Positions 13,256 through 24,275 of a DNA stretch of 64,000 bases are shown here, piece by piece. The position numbers and the translations under genes are program-made. The notes below the pieces were generated by a model. The model did no database searches, had not been told where the DNA came from, and was given only the letters and a program-made list of their open reading frames with translations. The stretch spans positions 41,192,501 through 41,256,500 of the forward strand of contig CM075671.1 of the NCBI GenBank assembly GCA_037962975.1. Direction: 5' to 3'. The stretch is from Clitoria ternatea. Taxonomy: Eukaryota; Streptophyta; Magnoliopsida; Fabales; Fabaceae. Numbering within the stretch: the stretch's first letter is position 1; every line of letters starts with the position of its first letter.

Positions 13256-13638
13256 CTAAATTGTCCAAAAAGTAGCAAACCAAATAGTAGCAAGCTCATG
13301 TTTCATTCCAGAACCAGTACCCAGACTCAAAAATCCTTCAAAGTTATATTGACACTCATCATGCAAAACTGAAAAGAAACCCAACCAATCATAACATTTT
13401 TTCCATAAAGAGTATGATAATTTATAAGAGAACATCAGGTGAGAGCTCCACTTTACATGCTCACCACAAAAAACATAAAGCAAAGATGAATTGTCCATAA
13501 CATAACCACGAGATGATAAATTTTGCTTGCACTGTATTCTATCGAACATAAGCCTCTAACCAAAACCCACCACTTTGAAAGGAACCTTAGTAGTCCAAAA
13601 GAACCGTGCAAATGAGACAGGCCATAAATTTGCATCAT
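13256..13638 (-). pseudogene. LINE ORF2, C-terminal zinc-binding reverse transcriptase (zf-RVT-like) region
   Basis: Overlapping frames 13,638-13,453 and 13,549-13,256 read HCKQNLSSRGYV-type and CVFCGEHVKWSSHLMFSY-type text, including a CxxC...H arrangement (VFCGEHVKWSSHLMF), typical of the zf-RVT domain C-terminal to plant LINE RT. A frameshift separates the two segments. The LINE 3' UTR and poly(A) follow down to 13,016. Assignment is from motif spacing and position in the element. Confidence 0.6.
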
Positions 13639-14748
13639 GACGTACGATACTATAGGCTAAACGTACAAAATAACAACATGGAGAATCTCCTAACCATGAC
13701 TAAGAATCTTGAGAGTTAAGATGAACACCCTCAGAACCGTGTAGAAGCTGATGAAGATGTGACAATAAATCTTGCTCCTAAACAAATAGTTCTCTATGCC
13801 ATTTCAAATCCCAGACCCACTCACCCCTTTCCTACACATCCATCTCAGCCAAAGAAGCATCCTGCTGCAAAGATACTAAAAACAACCTTGGGAAACACAA
13901 ATTTAACTCTCTCCCCCCTACCCAACAATCCAACCAGAACCGAGTATGTGTACCATTCCTAATGACTCTTCTCACATTATCCCTAAACCATTCACCCCTA
14001 TCTAACTATTTTAAGACACTCCCAAGGTCTCTCCACTATCTAGAGCCTTTTTTAAACACCTTTCAATTACCAAAATGAACACCAGAACCGTATTTTGACA
14101 TCATGATGTTACCCCATAAACTACCCCTTTCAGCTAACAACCTCTAAACCCATTTCTCCAATAATGCATAACTAAACTTGCCCATATCCCGCACCCTCTA
14201 CCTACCCGCCTCTTTTGTACGACACGCCTGATCCTATTTAACCCAACAAATTTTTTTCCTCTCCTCACTACCACCCCATAAAAAAGATCTTTGCAAAGAT
14301 GTTAGTAAATTAATAACAATAGTAGGAGCTTTAAAAAAAGAAAGAAAAAAGAGGCAAAGAGGATAGTACAAATCTTAAGAGACAGAGTCGACCACCGAAG
14401 GAAAGATGATGCTTATTCCAAGAGGATAACTTCTTCCGAAACATAGCAATAACGGATCTCAAGTACTAACTTTTCCTGGGTAAGCCCCTAGGGGAATTCC
14501 CAAATAAACAAAAGGCAACCTCGAATTTACAATTCAGCAAAGCGGCATACCGCGCCAACGCCTCCTTACTCACCCCAACACCCACCAATTTACTTTTACA
14601 AAAATTCACCTTCAACCCAGATACTAACTCAAAATACTCTTCAAAGATAGAATATTTTTTTGGAGATCCTTCCTCAAAAAGCAGAGTATCATCCGTAAAT
14701 TGGAGATGTAAGATACAAATTTTTTACTCCCCCACACCTACAAGCCTC

Positions 14749-15354
14749 TTACATTAACCCACTGATCCTCTCAGCAACAATTAAAAATAGAAAGGGAGCC
14801 ATAGGATCACCTTGTCTAATACCCCTTCTCATAGCAAATTCTGTTGTTGGACTCCCATTAACCAGAACCGACATAGATGAAGACATGAAACATCCCCTTA
14901 TCCAATGCTCCGACTTACTCGTGAACCCCATCCTTCGCATCATATATAGTAAAAATTCCCAACATATAGAATCATATGCTTTTTCAAAATCTACCTTAAA
15001 AATCAAGCATGACTTCTGTCTCTTCTTCACATCATCAATAAGCTCATTTCAGCCACTCATAAAGGCTGACTGATTCTCACAAATTAATCCATCAATTACA
15101 CCCTTCAGCCGCCTTGCTAGAATTTTAGCAATAATTTTATATAGACACCCAATCAAAGAAATAAGCTTGAAATCACCTAATCCTGATCGAGATGTCCCCT
15201 TTGGAATTAAAGTAAAAAAAGAAGCATTTGTTCTTATCGGTAACACCCCAGATAAGTAAAAATCATCCATCATTTTACACATATCAGATTTCAAGAGGCT
15301 CCAAAAAGATTTAATAAATTTGAAATTATACCTGTTAGGACCCAGACTCTTCAA
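14749..15354 (-). pseudogene. LINE ORF2, reverse transcriptase domain
   Basis: Two open segments in one frame (15,354-15,049 and 15,030-14,749) separated by a stop. The first contains SLGPNRYNFKFIKSFW, LIPKGTSRSGLGDFKLISL and ENQSAFMSG, the RT fingers region. The second contains FKVDFEKAYDSICWEFLL, with the first catalytic Asp of RT, and RRGIRQGDPMAPFLFLIVAE. The YADD box would follow and falls after a further stop. This enzyme would copy LINE RNA at the nicked target. The copy is dead but less decayed than the + strand LINE at 5,600-12,999. Confidence 0.8.
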
Positions 15355-16147
15355 CCCACCACACTCCTAAACAGCTAATCGAATCTCTTCATCTGTAAAT
15401 TTCTCATTAATTTTCAAATTATCCTCCTCACCCAACACTGAAAAAGTAACTTCATCTAACACCGGTCTATTCCAACAATCATCCTAAAATTTCTGCTCAA
15501 AAAAAGCTTTAACACCTTCCTTCACTAGAATCGGTTCTTCCTCTCATGAGTCGTTGATCCATAAGCCCTGAATGGCACTACCCCTTCACCTCTGATTAAT
15601 AACAGCGTGAAAAATTTTAGTGTTAGAATCCCCTTCTTGTAACCACCACAATCTAGACTTTTGGCACAAAATTGAATCCTCTAATACTAGATAACCTCTA
15701 AAACTCTGCCACCAAATTCTTACGAAGCAACAAATCCTCCTAACGCAGCCCGTCTTGCTCATCTTCTAAATCCAAATTTTTAATTTTATCCTCTAACTCC
15801 TTCACCTTCATCTAAACCAAACCAAAATTTTCCTTATTCCCCACCTTTATTAATTGTTTTAACCCTTTCAACTTTTCTTTAAGAACCACAGTCCCCTAAC
15901 CCTCAAAATGTAAATTTTTCTGTGATTCCTCCACAAACGTCTTAAAGCAAGGCTCACTCAACCAACAATCAAGAACTCTAAACGGCTTAGGACCCTAATC
16001 CATTTCCACCACTTTTAATGACAGAGAACAATGGTCAGACAATGTTCTATTTAGAGCCATTTGAATGCAATTTAGAAATGACACTAACCATTCCTGAGAA
16101 CAGAGAAACCTATCCAACTTGCTTCTTGCACTTCGATTAGACCTATA

Positions 16148-16666
16148 CTACGTATATCTCCTACCATGTAGAGGAAGGTCAACCAACCCCATATCCAAAA
16201 TAAAAGCATTAAACATATTCATCTCAGATCCACCAACACTTTCATCCAAACCAATCCCACACCTTTCTTCCCTAACCCTTACAGCATTGAAATCACTAAA
16301 CACACACCACTCAACATACTCCTCATGAGCCAATTTTAATTGAATTAACTCAGCCCACAACCTTTTTTTCTCCGCCAACAAACACGATGAATACACATTT
16401 ATAATAACGTACAGAGTTTGTCTTCCTTTGGAACACCCTAACACCTCCAAGAAACCAGACCCCTCAAACATGTGGATCTTTTGAAACAATTCAAAATCTG
16501 AATTATTCCATAGAGAACTCACCAATTGATTGTCCACTAATTGCAATTTTGTTTCTTGAATCCTAATAAAGTCCACTTTCTCCCTGCTCACTAATTCCTT
16601 GACTAATTTTTTCTTTAACCTCCCACCTAACCCCCGTACATTATAACTAATAATCTTCATTAACAA
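16148..16666 (-). pseudogene. LINE ORF2, apurinic-type endonuclease domain
   Basis: A 172-residue open frame starts MLMKIISYNVRGLGG, the standard start of plant L1 ORF2 endonuclease. It continues with IQETKLQ (the catalytic E of the QETK motif) and CVFSDFNAVR, where the usual GDFN reads SDFN. This domain nicks the target DNA for target-primed reverse transcription. It ends at GRRYT, where FTW normally follows, then a stop or frameshift. Position at the 5' end of the truncated LINE and order relative to RT (next on the minus strand) are as expected. Inactive as a full ORF2. Confidence 0.8.
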
Positions 16667-16759
16667 CTAATAACAATCCATCGTGTGTTCCGCCTAGAAC
16701 CTGATTATCCCTCTCCTTTTGATCCCTCACCTCCATATCCTAAACCAAACTAATATGTG

Positions 16760-17402
16760 TACCTGTTATTAACTTCGAAATATATGAAACTTCTTAATTA
16801 ATATAAATGATACTTGATTTTTTCTTCAAACAAAGTACTAACTTGTGTTCAAATTTTATATGAAAAATTTGTTATAAATATTCGCAACTTAAACTGAATT
16901 ACCTCCTATATGGTTTATGGACAAAAAATTATAAAACTTTAAATTAACTTACGATGAACTCATTTAACTAAACAAATTCCGTTTGGTTTCCAGTTGGGGA
17001 AACAGGGTTGGGGAAATGGAGAAATTTAAGGGTTGATATTGATCCTTTATGCCGTTCAAGATAGTCAAATCTCTGTTTGACCGGTCAAACTGAGATTTGA
17101 CCAACCAAGGTTGATAACCAAACACACCCTAAGGAGTCGAAGTAAACATTAATTCATTAATAAAGTTGTTTACATTCCTATTCCTCAACTCACATAGACA
17201 GTGAAGAGAAAAACTAGATTCATCATGGGTCACACCGGATAGTTAAACTTTAATTTATAGCAAAAACAATTAGCCAGTTTCACTCTGCACGTAAAAGTAT
17301 ATCGTTATTGCTTAGCATATTCCAATTACCAAGCATTTTTTACCCAAGTTTTATGTCATATAATCTGCTTTATATATTTCTTCCTAATGCATGACTAGCG
17401 AG
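16760..17402. other. Non-coding stretch with a possible MITE remnant (16,979-17,129)
   Basis: No gene. At 16,979-17,129 a segment begins CCGTTTGGTTTCCAG and ends CTGATAACCAAACACACCC-like text (GATAACCAAACACACCC), a loose inverted pair of the GTTTGGT type common in Tourist-like elements. The inverted match is only about ten bases and no target duplication is clear, so it is a remnant at best. Confidence 0.35.
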
Positions 17403-17961
17403 TAGGGATGGAAATGGGCCAGGCTAGGCCAGGCTTTGAAAGGCCTGAGCCTGGCCTATATCAAATTTTCAAGGCCTGAGTCTGGCCTATTAACCTATCA
17501 TAGGCCTTTTTTTAAGGCCTGTTATGGCCTGTTTGAAGGTCTGGCCTGTTTAAAAGCCTGTTTAAAAAGTCTGTTTATAGTGAAACTTTTAAAATACTAA
17601 AACCAACCTAAAAAAAAATTGTGTTCCATTTCCTCCTAATTTTTTTAATTGTAAACTTGTAATATTAATTTATATTATATAATTGTAAATATGTAATATA
17701 TATATATATATATATATATTAGTTAATGTTATAAATATTATATATATATATATAACTAATTAACAATTAATTTAATTAAATAGGCTGGCCTGTTGGGCTT
17801 CAAAGGCTTTTTAGAAAGCCTGTGGCCTGGCCTAGTTAGTTAAAAAGGCCTTTTTAAAAGCCTAAGTCTGGCCTTCTAACCCGACAAGCCTGGCCTATGT
17901 AGGCTTTAAACGAGCCGAGCCATAGGCCCCCGACGGACGACCTGACCCATTTCCATCCCTA
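17403..17961. mobile_element. hAT-type MITE with GGCCTG repeats, 559 bp
   Basis: The inverted ends TAGGGATGGAAATGGG and CCCATTTCCATCCCTA match perfectly. A perfect 8-bp target duplication, ctagcgag, lies at 17,395-17,402 and 17,962-17,969. Both arms are filled with GGCCTGGCC/AAGGCCTG phrases and the centre is a TA-rich tract. There is no transposase. The 8-bp duplication and TAGGG start assign it to hAT. Confidence 0.9.
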
Positions 17962-17969
17962 CTAGCGAG

Positions 17970-18576
17970 TGACGCATAACACTCATAGTCATGTGGTTTT
18001 TTTGGTAATCCATATTAACTTCCGGAACAAATTTTCATTTCGTGGTATTTGTTTATATTTTTTTGGGTAAGTTCGATGAAAAAAAAAAACTCTTATATGT
18101 ATTTTGGGAATAAGAGATTCCAATGTTTTTTAAAATAAAATTTTTAGCTTTTGTAACCTCTTTATTATGCAGGAGTAAAAATTACCCTCCTAAATTTTCT
18201 CTTAATGATATAAAATCACTAAATTCACCTTATAAATAAATTTAAACACCCAAAAATATTCATTCTCACTCATAAATTGAACAGTCTATTCTTTTTTAGC
18301 CACCACATGCCACCAATGTCAAATGAAAGTGTAGATAATAATTTTATCACAGATAATTTATTTAAAATTGATCACTATCACTTAATCATTTTATAACGAT
18401 TTATATTTTCATATACAAATTTCCATTACGAATGATAGTGGATTATTATATATAATTTGTGTTATCAACGATCCCAAATCATTGATGGCCTTTCATTCTC
18501 CCTTGTACTTTTTCATTGTTGTTTATTTTCAGATGCATATATCATGTTTGTGATTGTTGACATTAATACAGAGCTA
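17970..18576. other. AT-rich spacer between two MITEs, no gene seen
   Basis: About 600 bases of AT-rich sequence with no convincing coding frame, inverted repeat or promoter. It appears to be the original filler DNA into which both hAT MITEs were inserted. Confidence 0.5.
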
Positions 18577-18584
18577 CATCACAG

Positions 18585-19485
18585 TAGAGCTGGTAAAATG
18601 GGCAGGCCTGCATGGGCCGGCCCGAACCGGCCCATAAAAATGTAGTGTGTGGGCTTAAAATAAAAAAAATTAAAATCAATACGTGGGAAAAAAAGCCCAA
18701 CCCAAAAAAGCCCAAAAAAATGGTCCGAGTGCGGGCCAACATGTATGGCCCACGGGCTACCTGATTATTTTTAAAAAATAAAACTAATAATTTTTAGTTA
18801 GGTTAGGTGCTTGCTTTTGTGACTTTTATTATGGGACTTTTATGAAATATATGATTCAACTTTGTGCATTTTGTTTTCTTCCATAATGTTTTCTTTGATT
18901 GATTTGTACATTTTATTAAAAAGCATAATATAGAAAGTCAAACATAATGTCATCTCCATAAGATAATATCACTTTATGTCAACACCAATAGTTATATAGT
19001 TCATGACTTCACCTTAATAAGGTTTTACAGTGTTGCCATTGTGAATTGATAATATCACTTTATGACTTCACCAATAGTTATGCGCTACGTTATATGCATT
19101 TTTAATTTGATTACGACAAAACTTGAAGCTGTATGTCCATAATTTTTTAGCTATAGGCTATATGTTTACACAAACCATGATCTTTAATATATGTATATTT
19201 TTTAATCGTGTGCCTTTCTCATTCAGTAATGTCGTTTTAATTAAAACTTTTTTCAGTTAATTTAATTAAATAGTATTATTACATAGAACAATTTTTTTAT
19301 AAATTTATTTTTTTAACTTTTTTAAGCAGGCCGCCCGAAGTGGCCTGCGGCCCGTTGAGGGTCGGGCTAGGGCCTTTAATTTCAAGGCCCGAATTTTTAC
19401 GGGCCTTTTTTGGCCCTACCCTAAATGACCCACAGCCCGATAAAGCTCAGCCCGTTTGGGCTGCCCGCCCAAATTTCCAGCTCTA
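18585..19485. mobile_element. hAT-type MITE with GGCCCG-rich arms, 901 bp
   Basis: Inverted ends are TAGAGCTGGTAAAATGGG and CCCAAATTTCCAGCTCTA. A perfect 8-bp duplication, catcacag, lies at 18,577-18,584 and 19,486-19,493. The subterminal 100 bases on each side are rich in GGCCCG/CGGGCC, while the middle is AT-rich with no coding frame. Same architecture as the 559-bp MITE upstream but with different ends, so a distinct hAT family. Confidence 0.9.
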
Positions 19486-19493
19486 CATCACAG

Positions 19494-19815
19494 TGAAGTG
19501 AATAGGCGCATGAGAGTACAAATATAATTAAGGGATTTGGAATGTTATGGTTTCATTGTGATATATACATGTGGTAATTATACTGAGTTTTTCATTTATA
19601 GTGATACTATATAATTTTAGTTAAGTACACCTGGTACTTTTTTTAATGAAATATTTTTCCTTTTAAAAAAAGTCATTTGTATTATTATTTTTAAAAGAAT
19701 AAAATAATGCAGTGATTAAATTTGATATGTGTACAATCTTCTCTTTAATAGTTTTTATCTTTAAAAGAGCATATAGGATATCACTGAGTTTTTATTTTCT
19801 AAGGGTAAACGTTGC
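19494..19815. other. AT-rich spacer, nothing recognised
   Basis: Roughly 320 bases between the second hAT MITE and the blurred left edge of solo LTR C. No feature supported. Confidence 0.45.
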
Positions 19816-22646
19816 ACCTGAGTAACTTTTCTTCCTATTTTAATAACCTAAAATAAAATCCTAAATTATTAAGTTAATTATTGGTGATATATATAAAAAA
19901 TTAATAAATAAACTTATTTAAATTTAATTTGGAATTTTCTAAATCATTATAAATTAATTAACAATTGTTTAAGGTGATAAAATTTAAATAAATTAATTTG
20001 AGTGGAAAATTGTAAATTTAAATTTAGAATAAAGAGGTAATGGTAAAATTATAATTCACCAATGGTAGAAGTAAAGTTTTATTAAGAGGTAAAAAAAATT
20101 AGAAAAGAAAAAAGAAAATATGAAAGGACTAAAATGTCCTTATGGCAATAAAATGAATTTCACTTTCTTCCTTCATTTTCCATCACGCGCGAGAGAGAAA
20201 CAGAGAAATGCCATTTCCCCTCTTTCCATGGTCGTGAGCTTCTAAGCTCTAATTGGAGCTCAATTCGTTGCCAAAACTTCACATTGAATGTATTTTTCAG
20301 AATCCTGAGAATGAGGTAAATCCGTTGAGGTAATTAATTTCTTGTTTCCTTCCCTTTCTCTCTTTACTCGAATTGGGGATTTCATGGGGGTGGTTCCTTT
20401 TCTTCATTTTCATTCTGAAGCTTGATAATGACTTTTGATATAGTTGGCATCCCTAATTAGCTAATGGGTGGTGGTTTTGGCATTTTTAAGGTTTGAATCA
20501 AGGGCCGAAGGATCGTTAGACGAAGTGAAACTCGGGAACAATTGTTGAAAGTGAAAGAGGTAAGTCTTTAGAACCTTGAAATTGGGTTTTGAACCATGTT
20601 GGTAAAATGGGTGACGAGTTCGGAAATCAACGTAATTTCACATTGTGGGTTTTCTTAATTCTAGCTATCCGAAGGAGTCGGTGAAGTCGGTAGTGGATTC
20701 GAAGCTTTAAGAGTGTGGAATTGAGATAAGGAGGTGTACTGGGTTAAGGTTAATGTCGAAATTGTTTTTGCTATTTTGCGTATAGGAAAAGGGTAAATCA
20801 TAGCTGCTGGTGGTTGATTTAATTAAATTTAATGATGTTATGATGAATCATTAAAGGATGATGAAGAATTAAATTATGAATGAAGAATGGAATTTTAGAT
20901 GGGAATAATGGTGACTTATGAATTATGTGAAATATAAATGGTTATGAACCTTGAGAATTATGAATAAGAGATAAATTAATGAGTGGACACATGATTAATT
21001 GTAATTGGGTTTAATAATTGAAGAACTATAATGTAGTTTGCGTCGTATAAATTAATTTAGGAAGTAATGCAATGTATCATAAGTGTATAAGCATATAGAT
21101 AGTAGTTCATAGAATAAAGGGTCACCCCAAGTGGGTTTATACACATGTACATATATGCATATGATGATGTGTGTAAGTGATGGAATGATAAAATGAATCA
21201 TAATGAGTTATGATTGCAAATATGTAAATTATATTAATGTAAGAATGAAATTGTATGAATTGATGTTGATTTAAAAAGTATAGCATGAGTTTGAGGAATA
21301 ATTACGATGTAGATGAGATTGATAACATAATTGTATATAATAATGAGATGAAATGATGATAGGAAGATGATTTGAGAAGGTATAATGGAATAGTGATGAT
21401 TGAATATAATTGAAATTATGTGATATTTGAAAGGTAACTTATAGCATTAATTGCTTATGAATGTTGATAATTATGACATGAATGATGAAATCAGACGAGG
21501 ATAGATTATTGATAACTAATATGTTGTTTATTGGTGCATGTGTATTAAACATAAATAAGGATGATATGGTATAACACGATGAGAATCTTTGAAGTGTTTA
21601 ATTCTTAGGAATGTTACTATTGTAATGTATGATAAGTTATCATGAGATAATGAGATGAAAATGATTAACTATTGATGATTATGATATTGATGTGATAAGA
21701 TAAGTCAAACTGATGAGTTGTTGATGATTGAAAATATATGATGTAGGATGGGTCTGTGTGCTACCCTTCTTATTTAAAATTGAAATTTTAATGGCTATTG
21801 GATGCTATGAGATTGTATATTTGGGCCGGGTCTGAGTGGTTGCCCTTATGTTTGAGATGTGGGCCGGATCTGAGTGGTCGCCCTTATGGTTGAATGTGGA
21901 CCGGGTTTGTGTGGTCGTCCCATTTATTAAAATTAGATATTTATGCCAATTATTAAAGAGAAAGAGAATTTAAAATGAATATATGTGATTTGTGTGGTTG
22001 GGGATAATCGGTGGTATATTTTACCCCTTGTTTTTGGCTCTCTTGCTCAAGTAGGATCTAATTAAGCTACCCAGTGGTTAAGTAGGACCCAGTGGTTAAG
22101 GTGGAGAGCCAAGCAGGGCTCAATGGACCAAGTCAGGTTCATGGGGTGTCAGATAGGACCCCCAACTGAAGACCAATCCTTTTAGTATCCAGATACTAAC
22201 GAGTCATTATACTTGTTTGAGAATTAGTTGTGTTTTGCATAATTTAGACTCATGATGATGATAGAGTAATAAAAATTGAATTAAATGATGTGTTAAAATT
22301 GAATAAACTTGTATTGGTGGATATGAGACCTTTGATATCCCGATGAGTTCGTGGAGATGCCAATATGATGGTGTGTCTTTAATGATTGTTGCTATGTTTG
22401 AGTGTCAATGATGTGGACATATGTATAAGCTGAATAAGATGGTGTGGTTGAATGGTTATAATTGAAATAATGAGGTGTGAAACCTAGTAATGATATGTAG
22501 ATGTGCATTAGTAATGAACTGGAGGCAAATGATCTACTATAAGTATAAGAGATAAAAATAAGTCCAAATATATATTTGTGCATGGTAATCATGATTAATA
22601 AGGAAGCAATTAACTAGGAAGGTAGCTAGATTATGCTTTTCCTAGT

Positions 22647-22829
22647 TATATATATATATATATATATATATATGTTTTTGTATTAGTCTTTAATTCCAAT
22701 CACTCATTTTAAGTGACTGACGGTAGGTAAGTGATAAACATTGCGAAGGTGAGCATTAAAGAGGTTAGCTTGGAGTCAATGCCAAGGAAGGAGATTGAAT
22801 GATCGATATATATATATATATATATATAT
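22647..22829. repeat. Two (TA)n microsatellites inside solo LTR C
   Basis: Pure TA runs at 22,647-22,673 and 22,806-22,829, separated by about 130 bases including GATGATCATTGATGATG-like phrases just after the second run. Confidence 0.85.
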
Positions 22830-23302
22830 CATTGATGATCATTGATGATGATTATGTATGTATGTGATACGATGATCATTGATGATGATTATGCTTGGTG
22901 TTGGCATAATGACGATTATGAGATGAATGTGTGAGATGATGTCCAGGTTATGCTTGATTGTGGATGTATGTTATATGGGCAGGTTATGTTTTGATCATAG
23001 TTGGCATTAAGCCATTGATTATGAATGTGATGATGATTAACAGGTTTTGTTTGATTTCCATGGCATTGAGCTAATTGTTATGATGTTTAATTGAATATAG
23101 GTAGATTGTGCAATTATGTGTATGACATGTATGCATAAGTATACGGTAGTTGAATGGCATGAAGCAAATAGTATGTTATGATATAGTTAATCATGTGAAA
23201 TAGGTGAAAATAGTATGAAAAAGTGAGTTTTAGCCAACTGAGTAGGCGTTTTTATGATCCGGTGGAAGTCTAAATCCCCAGAGGATACCAATGTGACCCT
23301 AA

Positions 23303-23724
23303 GGTGGTGTTTGGTATGGGGGATCTTTGAACTTTCCTGGGAATACTACTTAAAATATTTCCTTACCCATGTTTGGTATGAGAAAAAAAATATTCCCAGG
23401 AATGTGAGATTTCCAGGAAACTTAATTATGAAGGAATTAAAAACTTTATTTTCCCATTTTAACAGGTGGGTATCCTATACATTTCTAGGAATAAAAAATT
23501 TTAAGACAAAAATACCCTTACTTTCTTCCTAAATCCTCATAAAACAAAAAGATTCCCGGGTAAGTTTTTTTAACACCAAACATGGGAATGAGAGAAACTA
23601 AAAAGATTCCCGAGTAAGTTTTTTTAGTACCAAACATGGGAAATAAGTTACCCAGGAAATGCATTCCCGGGAAACACATTCCCAGGAATCTCACTTAAAA
23701 GGATCTCTCATACCAAACACCACC
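23303..23724. mobile_element. Tourist-like (PIF/Harbinger) MITE, 422 bp
   Basis: The inverted ends GGTGGTGTTTGGTATG and CATACCAAACACCACC match perfectly, flanked by the 3-bp duplication TAA at 23,300-23,302 and 23,725-23,727. A TAA/TTA duplication with a GG(N)GTGTTTGG terminus is diagnostic of Tourist MITEs. Inside, CCCAGGAA and CCCGGGTAA phrases repeat in both orientations. It is nested in solo LTR C and so is younger than that LTR. An open frame over its left half (23,254-23,532) is a chance frame. Confidence 0.9.
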
Positions 23725-24275
23725 TAAAGGTAATTGCGATATGTGTATATGGAGAATTCGATGTTTGTATTGCAATTGTTGAGTTTTTATAGTTGAAGTT
23801 GTATAAATAGGGTTAAATGTATTTTTATGCATATCTTGGTTATATAAAGGAATTTTTAAGTACGAACTATGCCAACAGGTCTGGAATAGGGGAAATATAG
23901 TGCCCATGGAGTTTGGTGGCAATTAGAGTTAAAACAGGAAAATTAGGTAGTGTAGAAGTTGGTCTAGAGGCCAAATTTAGGCTGAATTCTACATAATTAT
24001 GTAGAACAAGGTGTTTGGTAATCAATTATGTAATCAATTACCAGAGTGCCCTGGTTGCTTCCTACGCAACATGCTTATAGGTAATTGATTACCATATTTG
24101 TATAATCGATTATGAGGGTCTTGTAATCGATTACCAGAGCCCAAAAAGGAGTTTTTGGGCGTTTTGAGTGACGTAGCCCTTAGGTTTCTATTCTTTATTG
24201 TCGGGGAAGCCTAGAAGGCGAAAAATTTACTCAAAGCCTGGAATAAATTTTATGAATAGCTAAGGAGACGTTACA

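Larger units (their letters stand above)
13016..16743 (-). mobile_element. 5'-truncated L1-type LINE with 16-bp target duplication
   Basis: Flanked by ACCGAACTAATATGTG (13,000-13,015) and ACCAAACTAATATGTG (16,744-16,759), a 16-bp duplication with one difference. The left edge is a T run, i.e. the poly(A) tail of a minus-strand element. At 3.7 kb it begins just upstream of the ORF2 endonuclease, so ORF1 and the 5' UTR are missing, as usual for LINEs truncated on insertion. It landed at the A-tail of the older + strand LINE. Confidence 0.85.
19816..24275 (-). mobile_element. Solo LTR, copy C, reversed, carrying a Tourist MITE
   Basis: Reverse-complement relative of copies A, B and D. It ends at GGAGACGTTACA (24,264-24,275), i.e. 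TGTAACGTCTCC on the minus strand. Internal landmarks match copy A in reverse: the CACGCGCGAGAGAGAAAC block near 20,185, the AACTACTGGGT/CAGTGGTTAAG block near 22,080 and the TAATCGATTA-like motifs near 24,020-24,130. The left edge is eroded, so 19,816 is approximate and no target duplication could be verified. Without the Tourist MITE at 23,303-23,724 the LTR is about 4.0 kb. Confidence 0.65.

Noticed and set aside
16979..17129. A clear MITE with GTTTGGT ends
   Set aside because: The inverted match covers only about ten bases and no target duplication exists, so it was kept only as a possible remnant.
23254..23532. 92-residue frame starting before the Tourist MITE
   Set aside because: It crosses the MITE boundary and has no conserved composition; a chance frame.
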